From Opitutaceae bacterium (GTDB lineage Bacteria; Verrucomicrobiota; Verrucomicrobiia; Opitutales; Opitutaceae): DNA of 59,676 nucleotides. The DNA lies in the NCBI GenBank assembly GCA_030693515.1, contig JAUYAK010000025.1, forward strand, positions 1 to 59,676. Reading direction: 5' to 3'. Of this stretch, positions 33,841-41,556 are shown one piece after another. Positions within the stretch are counted from its first letter, which is position 1. Each line of letters starts with the position of its first letter. The notes beneath the pieces are model-generated. The model saw only the letters and a list, made by a program, of their open reading frames with translations, searched no databases and was not told where the DNA came from. The position numbers were made by a program, and so were the translations under genes.

Positions 33841-35954
33841 CAGGCGACGGGGGCGACCCGCAGTTGGATTTTAAAAGTGGTGCCTTGCCCCGCTTCGCTC
33901 GTGACCGCGATGCGGCCAGCGTGGGCCTCGACGATCATCTTGCTCTGGAACATGCCGATGCCGAGTCCGCTCTTCTTGGTGGTCTGGAAGGGGCGAAAGA
34001 GCGAACGCGCGAGAAAATCCGCGCTCATGCCGCTGCCATTGTCGGCGACGGTGAGGACGGCCCAGCCGTTTTCGAGACTCGTGGCGATGCGCACCTGACC
34101 ATCAACCGACACCGCCTCGGTGGCGTTGAGGACGAGGTTGGTGATCACCTTGTGAATCTGGTCGCGGTCGAAGGCGAAGCGCGGCAGCGGGCCGAGTTCC
34201 TTGGTGATCGTGAACTTCGGGCTGCGTTCGATGCCGGTGACGGCGCTCTCGACGACCTCGTTGAGATCCGCCTCGGCGGGCTCGATCTTGAGCTGGTGGC
34301 GGAGCGAGCCGAGCCGGCCGATGAGGCGGTTGATGTGCGTGACGGTGGACCCGATGCCGCGGAGCGCATCCTGGCGGAACTCCGGGTCGTCAAAGTGGAC
34401 CGGGAGATTCTGCAGCATGATCGAGAGCGTGGAGGCGGCGTTCTTGAGATCGTGGACAAAGAACGCGGCCATCGCCTGGAAGGCCTCGAGCTGGGTGGAA
34501 CGCCGGAGCCGCTCGGCCAGCTGGACGTTCAGGAGACTCGCCGCCGCCTGATCGCCGATGCACTTGAACAAATCGAAGTCCTGCGTGGAAAACGGCACGC
34601 CCGCCACCCGATCGCCGAGCACCATCACGCCAAGCAATTCGCCGCGGCTCACGAACGGGATGCAGACGCGGCGGCCGCTGCGCTCGAACTCCAGCGGATT
34701 GCCCTGCCGCAGCGTCTCCGCCCACGGCTCGGCCACGGACTCGAAATCCGCCGGCTCGGCCGAGGCCAGAAACCGCGTCATGAACGGCGCGGCCTCAAGC
34801 CGGAGGGATTCCAGCGAACCGTCTGACCCCGCAAGGTGCGAACTGGAAGCCTTGAGGACCAGGCTCTCCTTTTTCTCATCCAACAGCCACACACTGACGG
34901 AGAGCAGCTGGAAAAGCTCGGCGGTGAGCGTCACAAGCGCCCGGCACAGATCAGTCTGCTCAACGCGCGAGGCCGTGCCCTCCGTGAACTTCTGCCAGAC
35001 CGTGCGGTAATCGTGCATCGGCCGCTGGAAGTGGCGGCTCACAAATTGGCGCAAGTGCAGCCGGAAACGATCGGATTGCAGCGCAGCCGCCAGCACGACC
35101 AGCGAGACGAGAATAAAGAAGGCTTTGGGCGCGAAGGCCGAATCGCCGCCGAAATACGTCACGACCTTGGCCAGCACGCCGACCACCAGCAAGTAGGCGC
35201 CGACGAGCGCCACCATGAGCGAACCCTGCAATGCGGCCTGCGAAGGATAGACCTCGGTATCAAAATGCCCGGCGCGGAAAAACGTGCGCAGCATCAGCAA
35301 ACTCGCGGCGAGCAGCGCGCCCGCATCAACCGTCGCGAGGGAAAGGTCGGACGCGCGATAGAGCAGCACCTGGCTGCTCGTGTAGATGCGGACCAGGAAA
35401 TAGAGGGCGAGCCCGATCAGCATGAACTTAATGCGCCACCGCATCGTGCCCACCGAACCGCGATACGTGCGCTCCAAGTTCCGCAGCACCCAAACCGCGC
35501 CGCCGAGCACCGCGAGATGCAGCGCCAACCCGGGCCAACCAAAGTGAATCACGCGGTTGGTGCCCCAGGACACATCCTCCACCTGCGCGATCAGATCGCC
35601 ACGCCACACGATCACGAGCGCGACCGGCACTACAAACGCGCCCAGCACCGCCATGCGCGCCCGCCGAAGCGGCCCATGCTCGCCGCTCCCTCGGGCATAA
35701 CTGAAGCTAAAGACCAACCACACCCCGGGCAGCAGCGCCATGCTCGCCAGGCGCAGCAGTTGCCAACGGTTGAACTGCTCCGGCAATTCGCTCGCCGAAG
35801 CCAAGGCCGAAAACGCACTCTCCGCCGCCAGCACCGCCATGCCCGCCGCAAACGCCCACCGCGATACTGCCGACCCGGCCCGAACGGCGGCCGCCACGGC
35901 AAAAGCCCCGCTACAGCACGCGCTGGCGATGGCAAAATAGGTGGCAGATTGCAT
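33840..35954 (-). CDS. prsK: PrsK-type PEP-CTERM system histidine kinase
   Basis: A 704-residue kinase. Eight or so transmembrane helices occupy the N-terminal ~300 residues (MQSATYFAIASACCSGAFAV onward), then a GAF-like domain (ALVTLTAELFQLLSVSVWLL, GRRVCIPFVSRGELLGVMVL), an H-box with phospho-histidine in FFVHDLKNAASTLSIMLQNL, the N-box ITNLVLNATEAV and the ATP lid DNGSGMSADFLARSLFRPFQ ... GLGIGMFQSKMIVEAHAG. Layout, length and partnership identify the PrsK family, which regulates exosortase-dependent exopolysaccharide and protein-sorting genes. It is the first gene of a two-gene operon with prsR, transcribed from the AT-rich region at 35955-36311. Confidence 0.9.
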   Translation of the reverse strand: MQSATYFAIASACCSGAFAVAAAVRAGSAVSRWAFAAGMAVLAAESAFSALASASELPEQFNRWQLLRLASMALLPGVWLVFSFSYARGSGEHGPLRRARMAVLGAFVVPVALVIVWRGDLIAQVEDVSWGTNRVIHFGWPGLALHLAVLGGAVWVLRNLERTYRGSVGTMRWRIKFMLIGLALYFLVRIYTSSQVLLYRASDLSLATVDAGALLAASLLMLRTFFRAGHFDTEVYPSQAALQGSLMVALVGAYLLVVGVLAKVVTYFGGDSAFAPKAFFILVSLVVLAAALQSDRFRLHLRQFVSRHFQRPMHDYRTVWQKFTEGTASRVEQTDLCRALVTLTAELFQLLSVSVWLLDEKKESLVLKASSSHLAGSDGSLESLRLEAAPFMTRFLASAEPADFESVAEPWAETLRQGNPLEFERSGRRVCIPFVSRGELLGVMVLGDRVAGVPFSTQDFDLFKCIGDQAAASLLNVQLAERLRRSTQLEAFQAMAAFFVHDLKNAASTLSIMLQNLPVHFDDPEFRQDALRGIGSTVTHINRLIGRLGSLRHQLKIEPAEADLNEVVESAVTGIERSPKFTITKELGPLPRFAFDRDQIHKVITNLVLNATEAVSVDGQVRIATSLENGWAVLTVADNGSGMSADFLARSLFRPFQTTKKSGLGIGMFQSKMIVEAHAGRIAVTSEAGQGTTFKIQLRVAPVA

Positions 35955-36311
35955 CGGAAGTCATTCGGCACGGTGCCCGAGCCGCCTCAGCGCTTTTCGT
36001 CCGCATGACGCGACGGCCACCGATCGAGTGTCAGAAAAGCTTACACCCCCTGATTTACGCAATACAATATCTTTCATAAGATTACGGAAAATCTGACAAT
36101 TTATAACCGAACAATCGTCTGGATATCGATACGTCTACCAATTGTCTGCGCTCAAGGTCCGCCGAGTGATAAAAACACATTACAATTAAAACCAAACACT
36201 TACGTATACAATCGAACAAATGGATCGGTCTTGGCTATAATTGCAGGATCTAGCCGAGGCAACCCATGCCGTGGCGCTCCCCTTATTGCTACACCCCCGC
36301 CCCGCTGCGTC
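35955..36311. other. AT-rich intergenic region between prsK and the receiver gene
   Basis: A 357-bp stretch with no convincing gene. From about 36040 to 36240 it is much richer in A and T than the rest of the window (runs such as TAAAAACACATTACAATTAA). It must hold the promoters of the divergent prsK and receiver genes. A candidate sigma-70 promoter for the plus strand is listed separately. No clear sigma-54 site, riboswitch or RNA gene could be recognised. Confidence 0.6.
36213..36241 (+). promoter_or_regulatory. Candidate promoter for the receiver-domain gene
   Basis: TATAAT at 36236-36241 is a perfect -10 box; 17 bases upstream CGAACA (36213-36218) matches the -35 box at three of six positions. 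Transcription would start near 36248, giving a leader of about 64 bases before the ATG at 36312. Confidence 0.45.
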
Positions 36312-36701
36312 ATGAAACAACTCTCAATCCTGCTGGTGGATGATTCACCCGAAATCTGCACGCTCGCCGCTCACTGGCTCCGGGAACACCACACCGCGTG
36401 CGTTCACACCGGCTCGGATGCGCTGGCGGCGGTTTCGCTGCTGCATTTCGACGTGGTGGTGACGGACATCGTCCTGCCCGACCTCGACGGTCTGGCTATC
36501 ATTCGCAAGCTCCGCCAGTCGCAGCCTTGGGTCCGCATTATCGCGATCACCGGCGGCGGCCGTCACTGCTCGGCTTTCGAATGCTCGCTCGCCGCGCGAG
36601 AACTCGGGGCCGACGAAGTCCTGCTCAAACCCTTCGACGAGGCGCAGCTTCGCGCAGCCGTGAAAAGCTCCCTCGCCCTGCGCGAGCTGCAATTGAACTA
36701 G
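36312..36701 (+). CDS. Single-domain response regulator (receiver protein)
   Basis: A 129-residue stand-alone receiver domain. Acidic residues Asp10 and Asp11 (LLVDDSPE), phospho-acceptor Asp52 (VVVTDIVLPDLDG), the switch threonine in IIAITGGG and the conserved lysine in VLLKPFDEAQ are all present. No output domain follows, so it acts through protein contacts, for example in a phosphorelay or chemotaxis-like pathway. The ATG at 36312 (MKQLSILLV) is preferred over an upstream TTG that would fall inside the promoter. It may receive phosphate from PrsK across the divergent region or from a kinase elsewhere; neither is shown. Confidence 0.88.
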   Translation: MKQLSILLVDDSPEICTLAAHWLREHHTACVHTGSDALAAVSLLHFDVVVTDIVLPDLDGLAIIRKLRQSQPWVRIIAITGGGRHCSAFECSLAARELGADEVLLKPFDEAQLRAAVKSSLALRELQLN

Positions 36702-36755
36702 ATTCATCGGCCCGCCCGTCGGCCCGCGCCAAACCCTTTCCAGCCCAAGCCGCCC

Positions 36756-37232
36756 ATGATCGCTCAAACCCTGCCCCTGCCCGCCGTGGCACTTCGCGCG
36801 CCCCGCATTGAAAACGAATCCACCGCCCGCCTGCGCAAGGCCGGCCTCCGCGTGACCGACCAGCGCATCGCTCTCATCGATCTCCTCTCCCAATGCGCGC
36901 AGCCCGTCACGATTGACCGGCTGTTCGATCTGACAGGCGACGACGGCTGCGATCTCGTCACGATTTACCGCACGATGTCGGCCTTTGAGCGCGCCGGGCT
37001 CGTTTACCGGAGCGGCTTCTCTGATCGCGGCGCGGCGCTTTACTCGATCGCGACGGGCAGCCAGCGCCGCTACCCGCTCGTGCGCAAAGGCTCCGCCGTC
37101 GTGGAACACCTCGACGACGCCTCGACGGACGAACTTCAGGCCGCGATCAACAACGTGGTGCAGCGCCTGAAGGCCCAGGGCTACGGCGAACTCGACTACA
37201 TCGTCGAGTTCTTCGTCCACGAATCACGCTAG
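36756..37232 (+). CDS. Fur-family-fold regulator lacking the metal site
   Basis: A 158-residue protein with a Fur-type winged helix: RLRKAGLRVTDQRIALIDLL, SQCAQPVTIDRLFDLTGDDG and CDLVTIYRTMSAFERAGLVY. In true Fur/Zur/PerR proteins the next segment carries the HHH/HxH and Cys-x-x-Cys metal ligands. Here it reads YPLVRKGSAVVEHLDDASTD and lacks nearly all of them, and the C-terminal cysteines are also absent. The DNA-binding part looks intact, so this is likely a regulator that no longer senses metal or senses something else. It starts 54 bp after the receiver gene on the same strand and may be co-transcribed with it. Confidence 0.78.
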   Translation: MIAQTLPLPAVALRAPRIENESTARLRKAGLRVTDQRIALIDLLSQCAQPVTIDRLFDLTGDDGCDLVTIYRTMSAFERAGLVYRSGFSDRGAALYSIATGSQRRYPLVRKGSAVVEHLDDASTDELQAAINNVVQRLKAQGYGELDYIVEFFVHESR

Positions 37233-37328
37233 GCGGCAGCGGCCCGCCATGGCAGGCGATCCTGGCTCGCCCGCTCAACTCTAGGTTTGCCGTCGGAGGG
37301 GCGCGCGCCGAACTTGCCGCCTTTCACG

Positions 37329-39248
37329 ATGCGCACCCCACCTCCCGCCCACCGCGCGTGGCGCCGCACACTGGCGGCGGCACTGCCGCTTCTCGCCGGC
37401 GCTCTCTGCGCCCAGTCGCTCCCGCCCGAGCCCGTGCCGCTCGACACGCTCGCGGCGTTTCGCCCCGTCGGCACCAACTGGAAGCTCGCCGGCGATCTCA
37501 CCGGCGATCCCCGGCGCGACAAGACTCTGGCCGCCACCGACGGCACCGGCGTCCTCGTCTGCAATCCCGGTAAGGAAAAGGAAACCCGCACCCACCTTGT
37601 CACGGCCTGGGAGCACGGCGATCTGCAGCTCGATCTCGAGTTTCTCCTCACCCCTGGCTCCAATTCCGGCGTTTACCTGCAAGGCCGCTACGAGGTGCAG
37701 CTCTTCGACAGCTGGGGCGTAAAAAATCCGCAGCCCGCCGATTGCGGCGGCATCTATCACCGCTGGGACGCCGCGCGTGGCGTCGGCAAGGAGGCCTTCG
37801 ACGGCATCGCGCCCCGTGCCAACGCCAGTCGCGCGCCCGGCCTCTGGCAAAAGCTCCACCTCGAGTTCCAGGCGCCGCGCTTCGACGCCGCGGGCAAGAA
37901 AACCCGCAACGCCCGCTTCACCAAAGTGGTCCTCAACGGCTTCACCATTCACGAGAACGTCGAGATCAGCGGCCCCACGCGCTCCTCGCTCGCGAATGAC
38001 GAGAGGCCGCTCGGTCCGCTGATGATCCAAGGTGATCATGGTTCGGTCGCGCTCCGTTCCATCGCGGTCAAGCGCTACACCAGCAGCGCGCCGCTCGCCG
38101 TCTCCGGCCTGCGCTACAAACTCTACTCGGGCACCTACAGCAGCATTGGCTCCTACGACGCCGAGAAACCCAAGGCCGAGGGCGCGTTGGATCGTTTCAC
38201 CCACGCCGCGGTCGAAAAGAGCGGCCGTTTTGCCCTCACCCTCTCCGGCTCGATCGAGGTGCCGCGCGCCGGCGCGTATCGCTTTTCGGCGGAGTCGAGC
38301 GGCGCCACGCGACTGCTCATCGATGGCGCTCCCGCGGTCATCCCGCTCGAGCGCGGCAGCCAGGCGGGCATCGTCTCCCTCACCGCCGGCAAGCACACCT
38401 TCAGGCTCGATCTCGTTCACAGCGTCAACAGCCGGCCCCTCCTCGATCTCACCGCGGAGGGCCCGGGCCTCGCACCCCACCTGCTGACCGTGCGCGAAGA
38501 AAACGCGCCGTCCACGCCTGTCTCCACAAAGAAAGGCGCCGCCGTCGCGCGCAAAGCCGCACCCACAAAAAAACTCCTCGTCGAGCCCTCCGACCGCGTG
38601 CTGCTGCAACGCGGCTTTGTGCCGTTCCATCCCCGCAAGCGCCTCTACGCGGCCTCGGTCGGCTCGCCCGCCGGTGTCCATTTCGCCTATGATTTCGAGA
38701 CCGGCACGGTGCTCCGCGCCTGGCGCGGATCGTTTGTGGACGCCTACACGATGTGGGACGGCCGCGGCAACGACCAGACCGCCATCGCCAGCGGCCCCGC
38801 CCTCACCTTCCACGACAAACCCACGATCGCGTTGATCGAAAATGCCGCGGCCGGCGACTGGCCTGATCAGCCCGAAGCCTTGTGGAGTTCGCGCGGCTAC
38901 ACGCTCGAGCCCGACGGCACGCCGGTTTTCCTCGGCCGGCTGGCCGAAATCGAGGTCCGCGATCGCATCACCGCCGGCGCGGAGGGCCACGGGCTCACGC
39001 GCACGCTGGAGCTCAAGGGCAAGCTCCCCTCGTGGTCCACTTGGGTGCTGCTCGCGGAATCCTCATCCATCACCCCGCAGCCGGGCGGCACCGGCTGGAT
39101 CGTCGGCGAGCGCGAGTGGTTCATCGACTGGCCGGCGGCGGCCGCCCACCGGCCCGTCGTCCGCCATGTGAACGGCAAGCAGCAACTCGCCGTCGCGCTC
39201 AACGCCGGCAATCTCGAGAAGCCCCTCACCTATTCCATCATCTGGTGA
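37329..39248 (+). CDS. Secreted DUF1080 + PA14 domain protein
   Basis: A 639-residue exported protein with a signal peptide (RTLAAALPLLAGALCAQS). Residues ~30-235 form a DUF1080 (3-keto-disaccharide hydrolase/LamG-like) domain: DLQLDLEFLLTPGSNSGVYL, QGRYEVQLFDSWGVKNPQPA, GGIYHR, PRANASRAPGLWQKLHLEFQ. Residues ~240-385 are a PA14-like sugar-binding domain (ALTLSGSIEVPRAGAYRFSA, LLIDGAPAVIP). After a linker, the last ~220 residues (RKRLYAASVGSPAGVHFAYD onward) form a further domain that I do not recognise. The dehydrogenase-cupredoxin gene starts 5 bp after its stop, so the two are probably made together and act on the same carbohydrate. The ATG at 37329 is chosen for its signal peptide. Confidence 0.82.
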   Translation: MRTPPPAHRAWRRTLAAALPLLAGALCAQSLPPEPVPLDTLAAFRPVGTNWKLAGDLTGDPRRDKTLAATDGTGVLVCNPGKEKETRTHLVTAWEHGDLQLDLEFLLTPGSNSGVYLQGRYEVQLFDSWGVKNPQPADCGGIYHRWDAARGVGKEAFDGIAPRANASRAPGLWQKLHLEFQAPRFDAAGKKTRNARFTKVVLNGFTIHENVEISGPTRSSLANDERPLGPLMIQGDHGSVALRSIAVKRYTSSAPLAVSGLRYKLYSGTYSSIGSYDAEKPKAEGALDRFTHAAVEKSGRFALTLSGSIEVPRAGAYRFSAESSGATRLLIDGAPAVIPLERGSQAGIVSLTAGKHTFRLDLVHSVNSRPLLDLTAEGPGLAPHLLTVREENAPSTPVSTKKGAAVARKAAPTKKLLVEPSDRVLLQRGFVPFHPRKRLYAASVGSPAGVHFAYDFETGTVLRAWRGSFVDAYTMWDGRGNDQTAIASGPALTFHDKPTIALIENAAAGDWPDQPEALWSSRGYTLEPDGTPVFLGRLAEIEVRDRITAGAEGHGLTRTLELKGKLPSWSTWVLLAESSSITPQPGGTGWIVGEREWFIDWPAAAAHRPVVRHVNGKQQLAVALNAGNLEKPLTYSIIW

Positions 39249-39253
39249 ACCCC

Positions 39254-41293
39254 ATGAAACGCCTCTGTTTTTTCCTGCCGGCCTTCGCCTGCGCCACCAC
39301 CGTCGCCCTCGCGGCTGATGCACCCGCGCGCGTCAACAACCCCTCCGCCGCCGAGCGCTTCGCCAAGCCTTCCGAGGCGCTCACCGCGCGCGAGGATCGT
39401 TATTGGAAACGCACGCCCCTGGCTGTGCCGGACGACATCGTCCTGGAAGTGAGCGGCATCGTCCCCGTCGCCGGCCAGCGCCGCCTGCTCGTCACCACCC
39501 GGCGCGGCGAAATCTGGTGGGTGGACGGCGCCTACGCCGCCGATCCCAAGCCGAAGTTCACGCGCTTTGCCTCCGGTCTGCACGAGCCCCTCGGCATCAT
39601 CGCCGCCCCTGCGCCGAAAAAAGGCTACTACGTCGCGCAGCGCCAGGAGCTGACACGCATCGAGGACACCGACGGCGACGGCCGCGCGGATGTGTTTGAG
39701 ACAGTCGCCAAGATTCCAATCTCTGGCAGCTACCACGAATACAACTTCGGGCCCGTGCTCGCGCCCAACGGCAACCTGCGCCTCACGCTCAACGTCGCCT
39801 TCGGCGGCGCCACGCAGGCCCCCGCCCCATGGCGCGGCTGGATGGTCGAGATCACGCCCGATGGCCAGATGATGCCCATCGCCGCGGGCCTGCGTTCGCC
39901 CTGCGGTCTCGTTGTCACCTCGCAAGGCGACTGGTTTTTCTCCGACAACCAAGGCGAATGGATCGGCTCCGGCCACCTCACGCATGTCGCGCCCGGCGAC
40001 TTCGTGGGCCATCCCGCCGGTCTCGCCTGGAGCCGCCAGCCCGGCTCCACCGTCAGCCTGCGGCCCGACGACATCAAAGATTTCGGCGAGCCCATGCACG
40101 CCGTCGCCAGACGCATGCCCGGACTGAAACCGCCCGCCGTGTGGCTGCCTCATACCATTCTCGGCATCTCCAACGCCGGCATCATCGAGGATCGCACGGG
40201 CGGGAAGTTCGGGCCGTTTGCCGGCCAGCTCTTCGTCGCCGACCAAGGCCAGAGCAAGATCGCCCGCGTCGCCCTCGAGCAGGTCGGCGGCGTGTGGCAG
40301 GGCATGGCGATCGCGTTTCGGGAGGGGTTCGAATGCGGCATCATCCGCCTCGTCCACGGCGAAGGCGGCGTGATGTTTGCCGGCGAGACGGCGCGCGGCT
40401 GGGGCGCTGTCGGCCCAAAACAACAGGGCCTGGAACGCCTCGAGTGGACGGGCCAAGTGCCCTTTGAAATTAAGGAAATGCGTGCGCAAGCGGACGGATT
40501 CACGCTCACGTTCACGTCGCCCGTCGACCGTGCATCGGCGGAGAACCCCGCGAACTGGTCCGCCGCGGGCTTCACCTACCTTTATCACCGCGCCTACGGC
40601 AGCGCGCCGGTCAACCGCCTCGCTTGCCCCGTGCGCAAGATCATCGTCGCGCCCGACGGGCTCAGCGTGCGCCTCGCGCTCGCCTGCGTGCGCGAAGGCT
40701 ATGTGCATGAAATCAAGGCCCACGGCCTGCGCGCCGCCGGCGGCGCGGAGCCGTTGCTGCATCCGGTGGCCTTCTACACACTGAACCGCATCCCCGTCGG
40801 CGACCGCATCGTGCCGCCCGATCCGAAGGAAGCGGAGCTTTGCGTCGCTCCGATCATCGAGGCTGCGCTCGGCAATACCGCCAAGCACCCCATCAAGGCA
40901 CCCGGCGACTGGCCCAACGACGAAGGCGACCAACAGATCCTCCTCGGCACGCAGCCCGGCCTGAAGTTCGACCAGACCCTCCTCACCGTGAAAGCCGGCG
41001 CGCGCGTGCGCCTGATCTTCAAGAACACCGACGACATGCTGCACAACTTCGTCCTCTGCGCCCCCGGCCGTGGCCAGGCCGTGGGCGAAGCGGCCATGGC
41101 GCTCGGTCTGGACGGTCCCACCAAGCACTACATCCCCGACACCGCCGATGTGCTCTACCACACCGCTGTCACGATGCCCGAGACGAGCGACACGATCTTT
41201 TTCACCGCACCGACCAAGCCCGGCGACTACGATTTCGTCTGCACCTTCCCCGGCCACGCCCAGCTCATGAAGGGCATCCTCCGCGTGGAGTAA
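39254..41293 (+). CDS. Secreted sugar dehydrogenase-like propeller fused to a cupredoxin
   Basis: A 679-residue exported protein (signal peptide MKRLCFFLPAFACATTVALA). The N-terminal ~430 residues resemble the PQQ-dependent glucose/sorbosone dehydrogenase-like propeller of Planctomycetes and Verrucomicrobia (LLVTTRRGEIWWVDG, ELTRIEDTDGDGRADVFETV, GLRSPCGLVVTSQGDWFFSD, LFVADQGQSKIARVAL). The C-terminal ~115 residues are a plastocyanin/azurin-type domain with a full type-1 copper ligand set: His597 (MLHNF), Cys663, His668 and Met672 (C-x4-H-x3-M in FVCTFPGHAQLM). The fusion would carry electrons from sugar oxidation straight to an in-built copper centre. It is coupled to the DUF1080/PA14 gene. 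The sugar substrate and PQQ binding are inferred. Confidence 0.85.
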   Translation: MKRLCFFLPAFACATTVALAADAPARVNNPSAAERFAKPSEALTAREDRYWKRTPLAVPDDIVLEVSGIVPVAGQRRLLVTTRRGEIWWVDGAYAADPKPKFTRFASGLHEPLGIIAAPAPKKGYYVAQRQELTRIEDTDGDGRADVFETVAKIPISGSYHEYNFGPVLAPNGNLRLTLNVAFGGATQAPAPWRGWMVEITPDGQMMPIAAGLRSPCGLVVTSQGDWFFSDNQGEWIGSGHLTHVAPGDFVGHPAGLAWSRQPGSTVSLRPDDIKDFGEPMHAVARRMPGLKPPAVWLPHTILGISNAGIIEDRTGGKFGPFAGQLFVADQGQSKIARVALEQVGGVWQGMAIAFREGFECGIIRLVHGEGGVMFAGETARGWGAVGPKQQGLERLEWTGQVPFEIKEMRAQADGFTLTFTSPVDRASAENPANWSAAGFTYLYHRAYGSAPVNRLACPVRKIIVAPDGLSVRLALACVREGYVHEIKAHGLRAAGGAEPLLHPVAFYTLNRIPVGDRIVPPDPKEAELCVAPIIEAALGNTAKHPIKAPGDWPNDEGDQQILLGTQPGLKFDQTLLTVKAGARVRLIFKNTDDMLHNFVLCAPGRGQAVGEAAMALGLDGPTKHYIPDTADVLYHTAVTMPETSDTIFFTAPTKPGDYDFVCTFPGHAQLMKGILRVE

Positions 41294-41304
41294 TCGGTCA
41301 CCAC

Positions 41305-41547
41305 ATGGCTTCGCCTCTCCCTCCCCTGCCCACCGAGCCGCGACCCGGTCTCTATCGGCATTACAAAGGGCAGGAGTATCGCGTGACGGGACTCGCGCGG
41401 CACTCGGAGACGTTGGAGCCGCTCGTGATCTACCAGGCGCTCTACGGCGCGCGCGGGATGTGGGTGCGGCCGGCCGCGATGTTTGGCGAGACTGTCGAGA
41501 TCGCAGGGCGGCGCGTGCCGCGATTCGCCTACGTCGCCGCTGAGTAA
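41305..41547 (+). CDS. DUF1653 protein
   Basis: An 80-residue cytoplasmic protein with the DUF1653 signature: GLYRHYKGQEYRVTGLARHS, ETLEPLVIYQALYGARGMWV and RPAAMFGETV. Family members are small and of unknown function. The gene sits 11 bp after the dehydrogenase-cupredoxin gene and 9 bp before the glycerate kinase gene, so it is probably co-transcribed with both. Confidence 0.88.
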   Translation: MASPLPPLPTEPRPGLYRHYKGQEYRVTGLARHSETLEPLVIYQALYGARGMWVRPAAMFGETVEIAGRRVPRFAYVAAE

Positions 41548-41556
41548 ACCTCCGCC

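Noticed and set aside
36231-36250. TGGC...TTGCA motif near 36233 as a second sigma-54 promoter
   Set aside because: The GG and GC pairs are eight, not ten, bases apart, which sigma-54 does not tolerate. The TATAAT inside it suits sigma-70 better.
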